Shown: positions 46,916 to 56,435, counted from the first letter of the stretch. The stretch is 64,000 bases of DNA from Faecalibacillus intestinalis (GCF_003024685.1 NZ_PYLQ01000010.1:1-64000); one strand, 5' to 3'. A program made the numbers and translations. Notes: generated by a model not told the origin, from the sequence alone.

Positions 46916-47509
46916 TTATCCTCCCAATTTAAATTGTTGTTTTCCACATTTATTATCTATTAATCCAATTACTTGCATAAATGCTTCGATAATAATTGAT
47001 AGTGACATACTGATAACTCCTTGATAGAAGTCCTTTATTAGCATCAACACAATTACTATTATTCCAACAATAAGAATAACTTTTGTTTTTCCCTGATAAA
47101 CTTTTTTTTCTTTTTCATCTAATTTTTTTGTACTTGTTTCGACTGGCGATACGAGGAATACAAAAATAAAGCTTGCTACAAAAATAGATAAAAACAACAT
47201 ACTTAGCTTTATTTTAATAGTTATACATAAAACTGCTATTATTAATAAAATTGATAAAATATAGCACACTATAACTGATTTACTATGGTATCCTCCACCG
47301 TAACAACGTAATAAGTAATAAAATACACAAAATAGTAAACCTTCTATATACATATTAAAAAATGAAACAATTACTAAAGTAGTAATTGTATTAAAAATAA
47401 AAGATATCATCTGGTACAAACCAAAATAATAAATTTCTCGATCATCCTTTTGAATAATATGATTTTCAATTAGCAGATTTACTATTTTATTACATACTTT
47501 TGAAAGCAT
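46916..47509 (-). CDS. agrB: AgrB peptide-processing membrane endopeptidase
   Basis: 197 residues with about five membrane segments. The catalytic pair of AgrB, His and Cys seven residues apart, is visible in RCYGGGYHSKSVIVC. AgrB cuts the AgrD precursor and forms the thiolactone ring of the signal peptide. The ATG begins one base after the agrD stop codon. It is followed at once by the anchored protein and the RHS toxin, so all are one transcript. Confidence 0.93.
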   Translation of the reverse strand: MLSKVCNKIVNLLIENHIIQKDDREIYYFGLYQMISFIFNTITTLVIVSFFNMYIEGLLFCVFYYLLRCYGGGYHSKSVIVCYILSILLIIAVLCITIKIKLSMLFLSIFVASFIFVFLVSPVETSTKKLDEKEKKVYQGKTKVILIVGIIVIVLMLIKDFYQGVISMSLSIIIEAFMQVIGLIDNKCGKQQFKLGG

Positions 47510-47510
47510 T

Positions 47511-47645
47511 TTAGAATCTTCTCAATTTTTTTGCTTTTTCAGGTACAGTTGGTTGATTGATCCAATAAAAGCATGTCATGTTTACATTGCATAATGTCAT
47601 CAAAAATGCTGACCCTGCTAATAATTTTAATAGTTTTTTTTTCAT
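47511..47645 (-). CDS. agrD: AgrD autoinducer peptide precursor
   Basis: A 44-residue precursor. An amphipathic leader (MKKKLLKLLAGSAFLM) is followed by the core NMTCFYWI and the charged tail NQPTVPEKAKK. By alignment with AgrD of Staphylococcus, cysteine 25 and isoleucine 29 would close a five-residue thiolactone ring, CFYWI. The ring and exported peptide length are inferred. GGAGGG precedes the ATG. The LytTR-type repeats and a weak -35 lie just upstream. Confidence 0.88.
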   Translation of the reverse strand: MKKKLLKLLAGSAFLMTLCNVNMTCFYWINQPTVPEKAKKLRRF

Positions 47646-47672
47646 ATATATTCTCCCTCCATTCTTTATCAC

Positions 47673-47736
47673 ATAATATCCCATATTATGATTTGCAAAG
47701 TAATATTGCCGAAATTTAAACTTTTTTTGGTGAAAT
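47673..47736 (-). promoter_or_regulatory. agrD-toxin promoter with LytTR-type direct repeats
   Basis: TTGCCGAAAT (47706-47715) and TTGGTGAAAT (47727-47736) are direct repeats with starts 21 bp apart, two helical turns. LytTR regulators such as AgrA bind pairs of 9-bp repeats with this spacing. The -10 is TATTAT (47673-47678). The -35 at 17-nt distance (ACTTTG) is poor, as expected for an activator-dependent promoter. A dyad CATAATAT-N3-ATATTATG overlaps the -10. Confidence 0.6.
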
Positions 47737-47740
47737 CTAC

Positions 47741-47770
47741 AAAAAAAGACAAGATTCTTTGAATCTTGCC
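47741..47770 (-). terminator. Terminator after agrC
   Basis: GGCAAGATTC, loop AAA and GAATCTTGTC pair with one G-T, followed by TTTTTTT on the minus strand. It separates the agrA-agrC unit from agrD. Confidence 0.8.
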
Positions 47771-47790
47771 TGAACCAACACCAACCTTAC

Positions 47791-49081
47791 CTATTTTAAG
47801 TAAAGCATTATATATGTTTTAAAATACCTATCATCGTATATATATTCCATCGTACCATCATATTTATCAACACTATTTTTTATACTTTGAATTCCAATTC
47901 CGTGGTTTCTTTTATCTTTTTTTGTTGTTAGTAAATTCCCATCAATCTTCGTTATTGTGCTATTATATGTATTTTTTACCATGATATATAAGATATTTTT
48001 ATCATATTTCATTTTTATATCTAAATACTTATCATTAGAGCATTTTTCTATTGCCTCTATTGAATTCTGTAAAACATTTATTAGAATTCTACTTATATCA
48101 AACGGCTCAATACTAATTTCTTCTGGAATTTTAATGCTATAATCAACAGAAACTCCCTTTGATAATGCATTTTTTATAAAATAATTTAAAATGCTTGATA
48201 TAACAGTATTTCCTGTATTTACAAAATCATCTTTATTTTTCGAAGAATCATCAATTCTTTTCAAATAAATTAGCGCTTCTTGTATATCAATTATTCTCTA
48301 ATATTTTTCTTAAAGCAAATACATGTCCTTTAATATCATGTTGTATCATTTTTACTTTTTCCCCTGTATCTTGTGCAATTAAAAGTTGATTATAAAAAAC
48401 ATTTCTTTCTTGTAAATAATATCTTGCCTCTAATTCTTTTTTATTTGCTTTTATTTTTTCATCAATGGATTTTATATATTCGCTATTAAGCTTATCAAAT
48501 ATATAAAAAATTAGAATATTAAAAAATAATAAAATCATTACACTTGGTAAAAGCAAATTATTAGAAAAATCACCCTTATCTAAGAGTAAAAAAAGTAGTA
48601 CGGTTCCACATGGAAATACTATTATTGAAATCCATTGTATCTTTGGAATTAGAATCTCTTTTTGTATGAATGTATTTGTATGTAGTATTTGAACTATTAT
48701 CAACAAAATAATTCTGCTTACAATAAGTCCTGTTATTTCCACATTACCCCATTTTAAAAAAATACCAATCAAAACAACAATGCATTCTACTAACATTGAA
48801 ACACCATATACTAAAGCAACCGCAATGCACTTTTTTGATAAACTTGATTTATACAAATTAGTAATCACAAACATACAAATAATATTAGTTACTAATGTCA
48901 AAAGTGAATTATGGCAAAACAAATATACGCTCGTTGTGGTTATATAATATAAAAAATAAACTGCAATTTTGTATTTTTGATATCTTTCTTCATCAAAAAA
49001 TATTTTAAAAAATTTAAAAACAGTATATACAGTCAATAAATTCGTTATAAGATACATATTTAGATGTAAAATATCTTTCAT
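47791..49081 (-). pseudogene. agrC: AgrC sensor histidine kinase, frameshifted
   Basis: The first frame (49081 to 48287, 264 residues) has six to seven membrane segments, the linker helix and the phosphoacceptor box MIQHDIKGHVFALRKILENN. It then stops at TGA. The second frame resumes as DIQEALIYLKRIDDSSKNKDDFVNTGN and continues to the GHKL ATPase domain with an N box (NVLQNSIEAIE) and G box (HGIGIQSIKN), ending at 47791. One extra T at about 48289-48290 explains the break. The ATG overlaps the agrA stop (ATGA). If the shift is real, the receptor lacks its kinase domain. Confidence 0.85.
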
Positions 49082-49794
49082 GAATTATTCTCCCATCTAT
49101 CCATTTGTTTTTTTCTTATATCTTGTCTTCTACTTTGACTTATAGGTAGCAACTCTCCATTTATCATCTTTACTTCATTATATTTAAATTGTGCAATATA
49201 AACAGTATTCACTAAAATAGAACTATGAATTCTTATAAATGAATCATTTAACTTTTGTTCAACATCATTCAACTTGCCATAAAACTTTATAATGTTATTT
49301 ATGCAATGAATTTTAACTATCTTATTTTCACTTTCAAAGTAATAAATATCTTGTACATCTATCCTTTGATAACCTATTTTATTTTTAAATTTAAAAAATT
49401 CTTTCTTTTCTTTATTCAATTTAAGATACTGATCTAAAACATTTCTTAAATCCTCTTTTTTAATAGGTTTAATAAGAAAATCAATAGGACGCGTTTTAAA
49501 TAATGCCATTGCATAAGACGAATTATTTGATATATATACTATATCTATTTTTTGTAGATTAAGCACATTCCTTATGTAACTTCCTAATTCATATCCCAAT
49601 GTTTTTTTTAATTCAATATCTAAAAAAATTAGATCTATGTCATTATTATCTTCTAAGAACTTCTTTAATTTTGTTGTTTCATAAAACATGAAAATCTCAT
49701 ATTTTAAATTCCGTTCTCTACATATTTCTATGACTAAATCTTCAAAACTAGAACAAAATATCTTATCATCATCACAAATTATCATTTTTAACAT
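49078..49794 (-). CDS. agrA: AgrA-type LytTR response regulator
   Basis: The receiver domain (about 1-125) has MIICDDDKIF and the phosphoacceptor strand LIFLDIEL, then the IKPIKKEDL lysine. The LytTR DNA-binding domain (about 140-237) has IYYFESENKIVKIHC and FIRIHSSILVN. The start is the ATG at 49792-49794 with GAAGGTGA. It likely binds the 21-bp-spaced repeats in front of agrD. Phosphorylation by AgrC is expected in the family, but agrC is frameshifted here. Confidence 0.92.
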   Translation of the reverse strand: MLKMIICDDDKIFCSSFEDLVIEICRERNLKYEIFMFYETTKLKKFLEDNNDIDLIFLDIELKKTLGYELGSYIRNVLNLQKIDIVYISNNSSYAMALFKTRPIDFLIKPIKKEDLRNVLDQYLKLNKEKKEFFKFKNKIGYQRIDVQDIYYFESENKIVKIHCINNIIKFYGKLNDVEQKLNDSFIRIHSSILVNTVYIAQFKYNEVKMINGELLPISQSRRQDIRKKQMDRWENNS

Positions 49795-49799
49795 TATGT

Positions 49800-50129
49800 T
49801 CACCTTCTATTTTTATCAAGTAATGCATTAAGGGTTGCAGAAATTACATTTAATTCATAATCATTACATAATCTAATTTTTTGTATAACATTGCTCCTTA
49901 AAAAATCTTCTTTATCATAGTTATCATAAAATAAATAATTTGCATCAATTGAAAACAATTGTATTATATTTCGTAATGTTCCATAACTAGGCAAATTACC
50001 CTCATTTTCTATTTTTTGTAAATATCTAGTAGAAATTCCTAATTTTTCTGCACATTCTTCCGTTGTATAATTATAACTTTCTCTCGCCTCTTTAATTATA
50101 TTTCCTGCTGAGTTCGTATTTTTAGACAT
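49800..50129 (-). CDS. XRE family helix-turn-helix regulator
   Basis: 109 residues with an XRE domain (IIKEARESYNYTTEECAEKLGISTRYLQKIENEGNLP) and a C-terminal helical tail. It is the first gene of the agrA-agrC unit, 5 nt before agrA. It could adjust agr expression to the state of the element. GAGGTGA precedes the ATG. Confidence 0.85.
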   Translation of the reverse strand: MSKNTNSAGNIIKEARESYNYTTEECAEKLGISTRYLQKIENEGNLPSYGTLRNIIQLFSIDANYLFYDNYDKEDFLRSNVIQKIRLCNDYELNVISATLNALLDKNRR

Positions 50130-50161
50130 AATAGTTCACCTCAAATAAGAGTTTATCCATT

Positions 50162-50189
50162 ATTATAAATGCCTAACACGATACGTCAG
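50162..50189 (-). promoter_or_regulatory. Promoter of the XRE-agrA-agrC unit
   Basis: -10 TATAAT (50162-50167) and -35-like CTGACG (50184-50189) with a 16-nt spacer on the minus strand. GTTCGTGATAAAAGAAC just upstream is a candidate XRE site. Confidence 0.5.
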
Positions 50190-50684
50190 TTCTTTTATCA
50201 CGAACAATTGTAACATATATTTTAAATAATACATATTTATGTTTCATTTTTTCCACCTTAAAGCTTTATAATGAGAATTTAATGATCATGTAAACACCAT
50301 ATAATATCAACATCTAGTTTTTAAAATATAATTTATAATTTTCATATTCTCAATTTTATTAACATATTGTGTAATTTGATGGTATATTATTCATAAATAA
50401 ATCAACGAAATTAAACAATTCAAGTTACGTAGCTTTTGAAAAATAACTTAATGAACCATATGACATATCTTTTTGAATAAGATTTTATATTTACAAAATC
50501 CTACAGACAACAATTACCTGTTTCAGATGGTCAATTAAGAAAAATAATATAAGTTTACTTATTCTATTTCTAATATATAAAGCATTTTACTTCCTGTAAT
50601 AATTTTTAGGCAACTAGTTACAGGGATGACATAACTGCACCATCCCTATGTACTTATATAATTACAAATATCCCAAGATAAAGA
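50190..50684. other. AT-rich intergenic stretch
   Basis: About 500 nt without a supported gene. It contains an inverted repeat AGGGATG (50622-50628) / CATCCCT (50641-50647), which could be the end of the conjugation transcript, though no T run follows. The rest shows no clear structure. Confidence 0.5.
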
Positions 50685-50942
50685 TTAATTAAAAAAATAC
50701 ATGTTAGATGTATTTCCATTGTTTTCTCTTTTTCTTGGGATTTTTATTATGAGTTCTTCTTCTACAAGTATCTTTATTTGCTTTCTTACTGTTCTTTCTG
50801 ACAGTCCTGTATCATTGACAATTGTTTTAACTGATGGAAAACAAGACCATGTTTTCCTGTTTGCGTATCGTAGTAATGCTCTATATACCATTCTTCCTGC
50901 TGGAGTTACATTTGCACTTGATACTTTTGTATAAAAATACAT
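50685..50942 (-). CDS. Winged helix-turn-helix protein
   Basis: 85 residues with a replication-initiator-like wHTH: VYRALLRYANRKTWSCFPSVKTI, then NDTGLSERTVRKQIKILVEEELI. The start is the ATG at 50940-50942 with AATAAGGA. It begins 8 nt after the coupling protein gene. Such proteins in conjugative elements act in regulation or replication. Confidence 0.75.
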   Translation of the reverse strand: MYFYTKVSSANVTPAGRMVYRALLRYANRKTWSCFPSVKTIVNDTGLSERTVRKQIKILVEEELIIKIPRKRENNGNTSNMYFFN

Positions 50943-50949
50943 ATAATCC

Positions 50950-52689
50950 TTATTCAACTTTGACACCCGCCTCATTTATTATTTTTTTAAGATCGAATTT
51001 TATATTGTCATCTTTTTCAAATTTATATTTTAAAATTGATGTGATCTTATTTATATCTGCATATTTAACTTCTCTCTGTACTCTTTGGTTGACTTGATAT
51101 TCCTTGTCCAACTTTATCTTCCACTTAATGAATAATCTTAATACTGTTTTCATTGGATGCATTCCAGTCTTCATCAAAATAAAATGACCCTTTGGCATAC
51201 TCTTTAATTCATCTGTTGTCATAAGAGGTCTTTCTATCATTTGTAAAGACTGTGATGGATCATTTTTCCCTTTACTAACTGATCCACTCATGACAGTCTT
51301 TGATCCAAGATTTTCACTCATTACTTTCGCTGTTTCTGAATTAGGTGCAAAACCGCCAAATAGTGTATCCTGACAGTTATCCACAATAATACTCGCTCCT
51401 TCTTTTCCATAATTCTTTTCTAACTGTGCCAATGATTGAATAATTGCCACTATGGAAATATTTCTTGATCTGGATGCCGAAAACATCATTTCTGCTGATT
51501 CAATTTTAGGGATAGTTCCAATTTCATCTAGATACATAATAACCTTTCTTTTTAATCTTCCACCCTGACTATCAGCACAAACCAACATTTCTCGATAATA
51601 CTGTTGAATAAAAAGAGAAATCAAAAAGTGTTTTGTATTATCTTCTTCAGGCATTACCAGAAAGATTGCAGATTTTTCACTGCAAAATTTCTCTATATCA
51701 ACTGTGGTTTCGAAACACAATATCTGTTCAATCTCAGAATCAATAAATGCATTTAAACGAGATAAAACAGTAGAAAGAACAGACATCATTGCCTGTTCTC
51801 CTGTATTCAAAGCAGCTCCAGCAAACCACTTTGCTTTATGATTGTCAGGCAAATAATCAAGCAGGATCTGAAACTGTGTTTTCCCTTTTATTCCAGAAGG
51901 TTTCAACAGATCCTGAACAAGTTTAAATACACTGACAATATGCCTTTCTCCGTCATCACAAAATTCAGAAATAATTAAAATGATACTTGTAAGAAGTCCC
52001 TCTGCTGAATCATAAAAGAATGAGTTTTGACCATAGCTTGATGCGCTTTCTCCATCAGAAAAGATAATTGTTTTAGCAATTATTTTGGCGTACTTTTCTG
52101 TCTTGGCTTTTAAAGACAAATCATTTCTGTTTTGTTTGTACTGATCCATATATTTATTGACCATATGAAGCATATTGTTTCCATCTGAAAAAAGAGGATT
52201 TCTTAAGTCAATAACTGAAATATTGTACCCATAATAGTCATGAGCAATTCCACCATAATTACGATACAGATCACCTTTTGTATCTGTTGTTATAAAAGAG
52301 ACTCCACTGGCACAGGCATATTCTAAATTTGGGTATAAAAAATGGGCTGTTTTTCCAACACCAGCTGCACCAATCATCAACAAATGAATATCATCACAAT
52401 CAACATATCCAAATGTTTTTCCAAAGTTTATTTTACTTCCTACAACCAATCCCTGTGATTTCGGAAGATCAATACCTTTTCTCCACTTCACACTGTCAAA
52501 TTCAATATATTTCAAGCTTTGATGAACCTCTTTATCTGTCGCAAATCGAGCTGTTCCGTATTGTCCATCACCAACTGTTTTCGATTTGATCTTATTCAGA
52601 TTATAGTTTCCATTAAAATACACAGCACATCCTATAAAAAGAAAAAATAAAATACCAAACGCTATAAATATTCCTTGTGATTTTGTCAT
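50950..52689 (-). CDS. VirD4/TraG-type coupling protein
   Basis: 579 residues, one N-terminal membrane segment (about 5-25), then an ATPase with Walker A GAAGVGKTAHFLYPNLE and Walker B VIMYLDEIGTIPKI. The N-terminal GQYGTARFATDKE and later IVAIIQSLAQLE motifs are typical of Firmicute VirD4. It brings the relaxase-DNA complex to the transfer channel. RBS GGTGAG. Operon with the primase-like gene upstream. Confidence 0.95.
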   Translation of the reverse strand: MTKSQGIFIAFGILFFLFIGCAVYFNGNYNLNKIKSKTVGDGQYGTARFATDKEVHQSLKYIEFDSVKWRKGIDLPKSQGLVVGSKINFGKTFGYVDCDDIHLLMIGAAGVGKTAHFLYPNLEYACASGVSFITTDTKGDLYRNYGGIAHDYYGYNISVIDLRNPLFSDGNNMLHMVNKYMDQYKQNRNDLSLKAKTEKYAKIIAKTIIFSDGESASSYGQNSFFYDSAEGLLTSIILIISEFCDDGERHIVSVFKLVQDLLKPSGIKGKTQFQILLDYLPDNHKAKWFAGAALNTGEQAMMSVLSTVLSRLNAFIDSEIEQILCFETTVDIEKFCSEKSAIFLVMPEEDNTKHFLISLFIQQYYREMLVCADSQGGRLKRKVIMYLDEIGTIPKIESAEMMFSASRSRNISIVAIIQSLAQLEKNYGKEGASIIVDNCQDTLFGGFAPNSETAKVMSENLGSKTVMSGSVSKGKNDPSQSLQMIERPLMTTDELKSMPKGHFILMKTGMHPMKTVLRLFIKWKIKLDKEYQVNQRVQREVKYADINKITSILKYKFEKDDNIKFDLKKIINEAGVKVE

Positions 52690-52715
52690 CTTTTTTTCTC
52701 ACCTTCTTCACCTAT

Positions 52716-54341
52716 TCATTCAAATCCTTTCATTTGAAAAGACTCCTCATAATTTTCAACTGGTTCAACATATTCACTGATAATATTCAAAGCCTCATCA
52801 TAGCTTTTCGCATTGAAAGTTATTCTTTCAAACATCTCGTTGGCTTTTTCTTCATACCCTGCACTTTTCAATGTTCTTGAGGCAATACCCATAAGATTAA
52901 AAATATTTCCATCTTCACCTATCATCTTTGCCTTTGGTCGTTCTTCTTCAAGAAGACCATATGCCTGTTTATTTTCCATAGCTTTATAAATCTCCCTTCT
53001 ATAATGAACATCCATATAAAAAAGACCTGTAGATAAATTTCTACACGCCTTTACTAGATTATTTCTGTTATTTTCTTTAACACAGTTTTTATAGTCAGCT
53101 ACTGACTGACAAACATTTTCAAACATCTTTTTTGTATTGCCATTGTCCCTATAACTTCTATAATCCTGTTTCAAATATGACCAGACTGGTGAATCATCTG
53201 ATAATGGGTGAGAGAATCCTAAAAGAGAATGCTCATGAATCATTGTCATTTTTAAAAGTCTATCCAACTGCGTCTGAAACTTAAAATCATCTCGTGGTTC
53301 TTTTCCATTAAAAGAATAATAGAACTTGGCAAAAAGCGAATCAAATTCATCTTCTTGAAATCTGTCTTTTACAATTGTTTTAAAATCACTTTTAATATTT
53401 GAAACATATTTCATTGCTTCCTGATATTTGGGACTGTCCGTTGATTTAATAAATTCAACATTGTTTTGTTCTTTCAGATCTTCATTAAAATCTTTATTTC
53501 TTGCACGAATACATGAAATAGTGTAACTGCCTTTTTCATTTAGAAAATCACTTATTCTCTCTGCTCCTTCGATACCTGCAATATCATGATCCAGACACAA
53601 ATAAATTTCATTAATATTTGGATAAACATCTAAAAAATGATCCAGTCCTATTTTAGAAAGTCCATTCAAAGCAATATAACTGTTTTCCATCCAATTCTCT
53701 TTGTTTAAAGAAATATAGGAAAGCATATCAATCGGTGCTTCAAAAACATAGACCTTGTTGGATGATCCTTTATAATGAAACGGATATAATGGATCAGAGC
53801 CTTCTATATTTCCTCTAAATGACTGATTTTTACCATAAGTTGCAGTACCTCTTTTATGCCCATGACGAGCCACACCATTTTCATCCAAACCAACAAATAC
53901 AGCATTGTGATATTCCTTATCTTCGTAGATCAAACCTTTTCTTACAAATTCATCAATGACTTCCTTATCAAGAAATCTTGTTTTTAAAAGATATCCATAG
54001 ACCCTGTTTAAAGTTTCATTTTTTTCAGGAAGTTTAAACTCTGCCTTCTCTGTTTTTTCATAAGGAACTGACATTTGAAGATCACCCACATTGGATAGAA
54101 GAAATTCCACAGCCTGCTTAAAATTATAGTTAAAATATCTTTGAACAAACGCTATTGGATAACCACCTGCTTCTGCCTTCCAATCATAAAAGCGATTACC
54201 TCTTACAGTAATACTTGTATGCCTTGCCCATCTCATATCCTTTCCTGATTTTATGAGTGCTTCACCTTGCATTTGAAGAAAAGATGCAATATCAACTGAA
54301 TTAGCCATTGCAATCTGTTCTTCACTGAACATTCTTGCCAT
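52716..54341 (-). CDS. DUF3991/Toprim primase-like protein
   Basis: 541 residues. The N-terminal part (about 1-90) resembles the CHC2-like DUF3991 region (FYDWKAEAGGYPIAFVQRYFN). A Toprim core follows at about 200-300 (VFEAPIDMLSYIS, then EIYLCLDHDIAGIEGAERI). The C-terminal half is helical. Proteins of this design occur next to relaxases and probably prime or process transferred DNA. The ATG shares a base with the stop of a 37-codon gene upstream (TAATG). Confidence 0.88.
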   Translation of the reverse strand: MARMFSEEQIAMANSVDIASFLQMQGEALIKSGKDMRWARHTSITVRGNRFYDWKAEAGGYPIAFVQRYFNYNFKQAVEFLLSNVGDLQMSVPYEKTEKAEFKLPEKNETLNRVYGYLLKTRFLDKEVIDEFVRKGLIYEDKEYHNAVFVGLDENGVARHGHKRGTATYGKNQSFRGNIEGSDPLYPFHYKGSSNKVYVFEAPIDMLSYISLNKENWMENSYIALNGLSKIGLDHFLDVYPNINEIYLCLDHDIAGIEGAERISDFLNEKGSYTISCIRARNKDFNEDLKEQNNVEFIKSTDSPKYQEAMKYVSNIKSDFKTIVKDRFQEDEFDSLFAKFYYSFNGKEPRDDFKFQTQLDRLLKMTMIHEHSLLGFSHPLSDDSPVWSYLKQDYRSYRDNGNTKKMFENVCQSVADYKNCVKENNRNNLVKACRNLSTGLFYMDVHYRREIYKAMENKQAYGLLEEERPKAKMIGEDGNIFNLMGIASRTLKSAGYEEKANEMFERITFNAKSYDEALNIISEYVEPVENYEESFQMKGFE

Positions 54342-54454
54342 TACTGATGCCTCCCTGCTTTTTTCTTTTTGTTTTGCTTTTTACCTTTGATTGACTTTAC
54401 TTTCATAGATTCATCTTTTTGTATATGCGTAATGCTTTTAATTTTATCCTTCAT
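54341..54454 (-). CDS. Small basic protein before the primase-like gene
   Basis: A 37-residue, lysine-rich frame (MKDKIKSITHIQKDESMKV ... KKKKAGRHQ) with AAGGTGA before its ATG. Its stop overlaps the primase ATG, and its last codons contain the primase ribosome binding site, so it probably couples translation. It may bind nucleic acid. Confidence 0.5.
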   Translation of the reverse strand: MKDKIKSITHIQKDESMKVKSIKGKKQNKKKKAGRHQ

Positions 54455-54476
54455 ATCTTTCACCTTTTTCTTCAAA

Positions 54477-56420
54477 TTAAAAACGAAATGAATGATCATC
54501 TTCTCTATGACCCGTTGCACTTCGTTTTCTTATTAATTTCTGTTTGAGTTTATGTTCGACTCCTGTAAGAATGGTATTTCTTATTGGCAACTCATTTTCA
54601 ATGATTCTTCCAATATGACGAAACATTCTTGTTGTCATCATACTTAATGGAACTTCTTTTATATCATCTATATGATCTAAAAAATATTGAGCGTATTCAT
54701 TTCCATTTTCAGCGGCCAATGTTAATAGCTTTATAGCTCTTTCTTTATCCTTTTCAACATCTTTTCCTAAAAGGTACATTTTGCCTAAATAATACTGTGC
54801 ATATTCATTTCTATATTCACAGGCTTTATTCAAATAATAAATTCCCTGCTCTACATTCTTTTCAGTAACTTCACCTTCAACAAGAATTTTACCAATTTTA
54901 AATTGTGCTACTGAAAAATTTTCATCTGCCGACTGATAAAGATAATGAACATACAAATCATCATCCCCTAATTCCCTATAGATATTTGCTAGTCGGTTAT
55001 AAGCAAATTTGTTATCACCACTTTGTTTATAACATTCTATTGCCTTATCCAAATCACGATCTATATAGAATCCATCATGATAGATTTTACCAAGTATATA
55101 TTTAGATAATGGAAGTTCACATTTTTCAAGCCATTCTATACTTTCTGGAATCATTTCAAATTCATTGTTTTTAATTGCTAAATTGATATCACCTATTTTT
55201 CTATAGTCCCGCCTTATTTTATATTCTTTCAACAAACTATTTTCTTCATTAAATTCCACACCTAATTCATTAGTCACATCATCCAATTCACTATTGCCGA
55301 AATTATGAATATCTTCAAAATCCTGCATGACCATATTTAAAATCATATTCTTGATGCTTTTAAATTCTTTTTGTTCAAGAAGTGGTAAACGTTCAAGGAC
55401 AGTGTCATTATATGTCTCATTGACTTGTTGTTTATATAGATACCATTGTTCATATAGCTGTGCAATATTTTCATCCTTTTCAAGTTCTCTTAAAATATCA
55501 CTGATGATCTGCTTTGATTCCTTTGGAATATAGGCATACATCATTCTTCCATGATAATCTTTCAAGCTCATTTTGAGTTTTAAAAGGTCATTAAAAATCT
55601 GTGAACTGTCAAAATGTTCATGATCCATTCCATTTAAAATTTCAACGACTTTTTCTTTACTGTATTTTTTTATTTCATCTCGATTGGCAGTTTGATTTTC
55701 ATAAATATGTAAAAGATCATTTTTAAAAATACTTCCAGCATACTGTTTTCTGATTGACTCTATTCCTTTTTTAGTTAAATAACCCTCTTTAGGATTCTTT
55801 GAATAGGCAACCATATGAATATGAGGATGATACCCTTCATTATGAAAAGCAGCAAACCATTTGAGATTGTTCGGATCTATCTTCATTGCCTTTGCCAGAT
55901 CATTTCTTTTTTCCTGACAAAGTGACATCCAGCTTTGAACTGAATCAAAGCCTAAACGGGTAGCATCCTCTCTTTTTATAGAAATGATATGTGTCCAGAC
56001 GTTGCCTTCATGTTCTCCTATTTCTTTGACAACATCATTCAGTTCAAATTGAAGACCTGCATCTGAAAACAAACCATGCTCACCAAGTTTTTCTACTCTA
56101 GGACGATGTGAAATATAATCTATATAATTTTCCTTTGTTGCAATATCATCAAGATTAGTATCTATCACACTCGATATAAATTCACTGGCATTTTCTCTTG
56201 TTGGATTTTCTTTGAAATCATTATATTCAAACATCCCTGTTGCAGTTGGATAATCATTTATAAGCTGCTGAATAAGTTTATGCTGTTTCTTTGTTGCCTT
56301 CATATTTCCATAATCACTTTTGAACTTTTCTACGCCTTCTCTGGTAGCAATATAATTCACATAATATTCTTTATGACTTTTACCTTTCATATATCCTGAC
56401 TTAACAATAATCCTTACCAT
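54477..56420 (-). CDS. MobP-type HUH relaxase with Sel1-like repeats
   Basis: 647 residues. The N-terminal relaxase domain (about 1-260) contains the metal-binding HUH motif in GYHPHIHMVAYS. A middle helical part follows. Residues about 440-590 hold Sel1-like repeats, for example AQFKIGKILVEGE, then AQYYLGKMYLLGKDV and AQYFLDHID. The C-terminus is basic. It nicks oriT and pilots the strand. The ATG at 56418-56420 has a modest ribosome binding site. A terminator hairpin ends 16 nt upstream, so expression may be attenuated. Sel1 repeats in a relaxase are unusual and suggest a protein-binding platform. Confidence 0.88.
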   Translation of the reverse strand: MVRIIVKSGYMKGKSHKEYYVNYIATREGVEKFKSDYGNMKATKKQHKLIQQLINDYPTATGMFEYNDFKENPTRENASEFISSVIDTNLDDIATKENYIDYISHRPRVEKLGEHGLFSDAGLQFELNDVVKEIGEHEGNVWTHIISIKREDATRLGFDSVQSWMSLCQEKRNDLAKAMKIDPNNLKWFAAFHNEGYHPHIHMVAYSKNPKEGYLTKKGIESIRKQYAGSIFKNDLLHIYENQTANRDEIKKYSKEKVVEILNGMDHEHFDSSQIFNDLLKLKMSLKDYHGRMMYAYIPKESKQIISDILRELEKDENIAQLYEQWYLYKQQVNETYNDTVLERLPLLEQKEFKSIKNMILNMVMQDFEDIHNFGNSELDDVTNELGVEFNEENSLLKEYKIRRDYRKIGDINLAIKNNEFEMIPESIEWLEKCELPLSKYILGKIYHDGFYIDRDLDKAIECYKQSGDNKFAYNRLANIYRELGDDDLYVHYLYQSADENFSVAQFKIGKILVEGEVTEKNVEQGIYYLNKACEYRNEYAQYYLGKMYLLGKDVEKDKERAIKLLTLAAENGNEYAQYFLDHIDDIKEVPLSMMTTRMFRHIGRIIENELPIRNTILTGVEHKLKQKLIRKRSATGHREDDHSFRF

Positions 56421-56435
56421 AATCTTTACCAAATA

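Noticed and set aside
50441-50560. Possible remnant coding text between the agr unit and the conjugation genes
   Set aside because: All frames are short with stops, and no family could be recognised.
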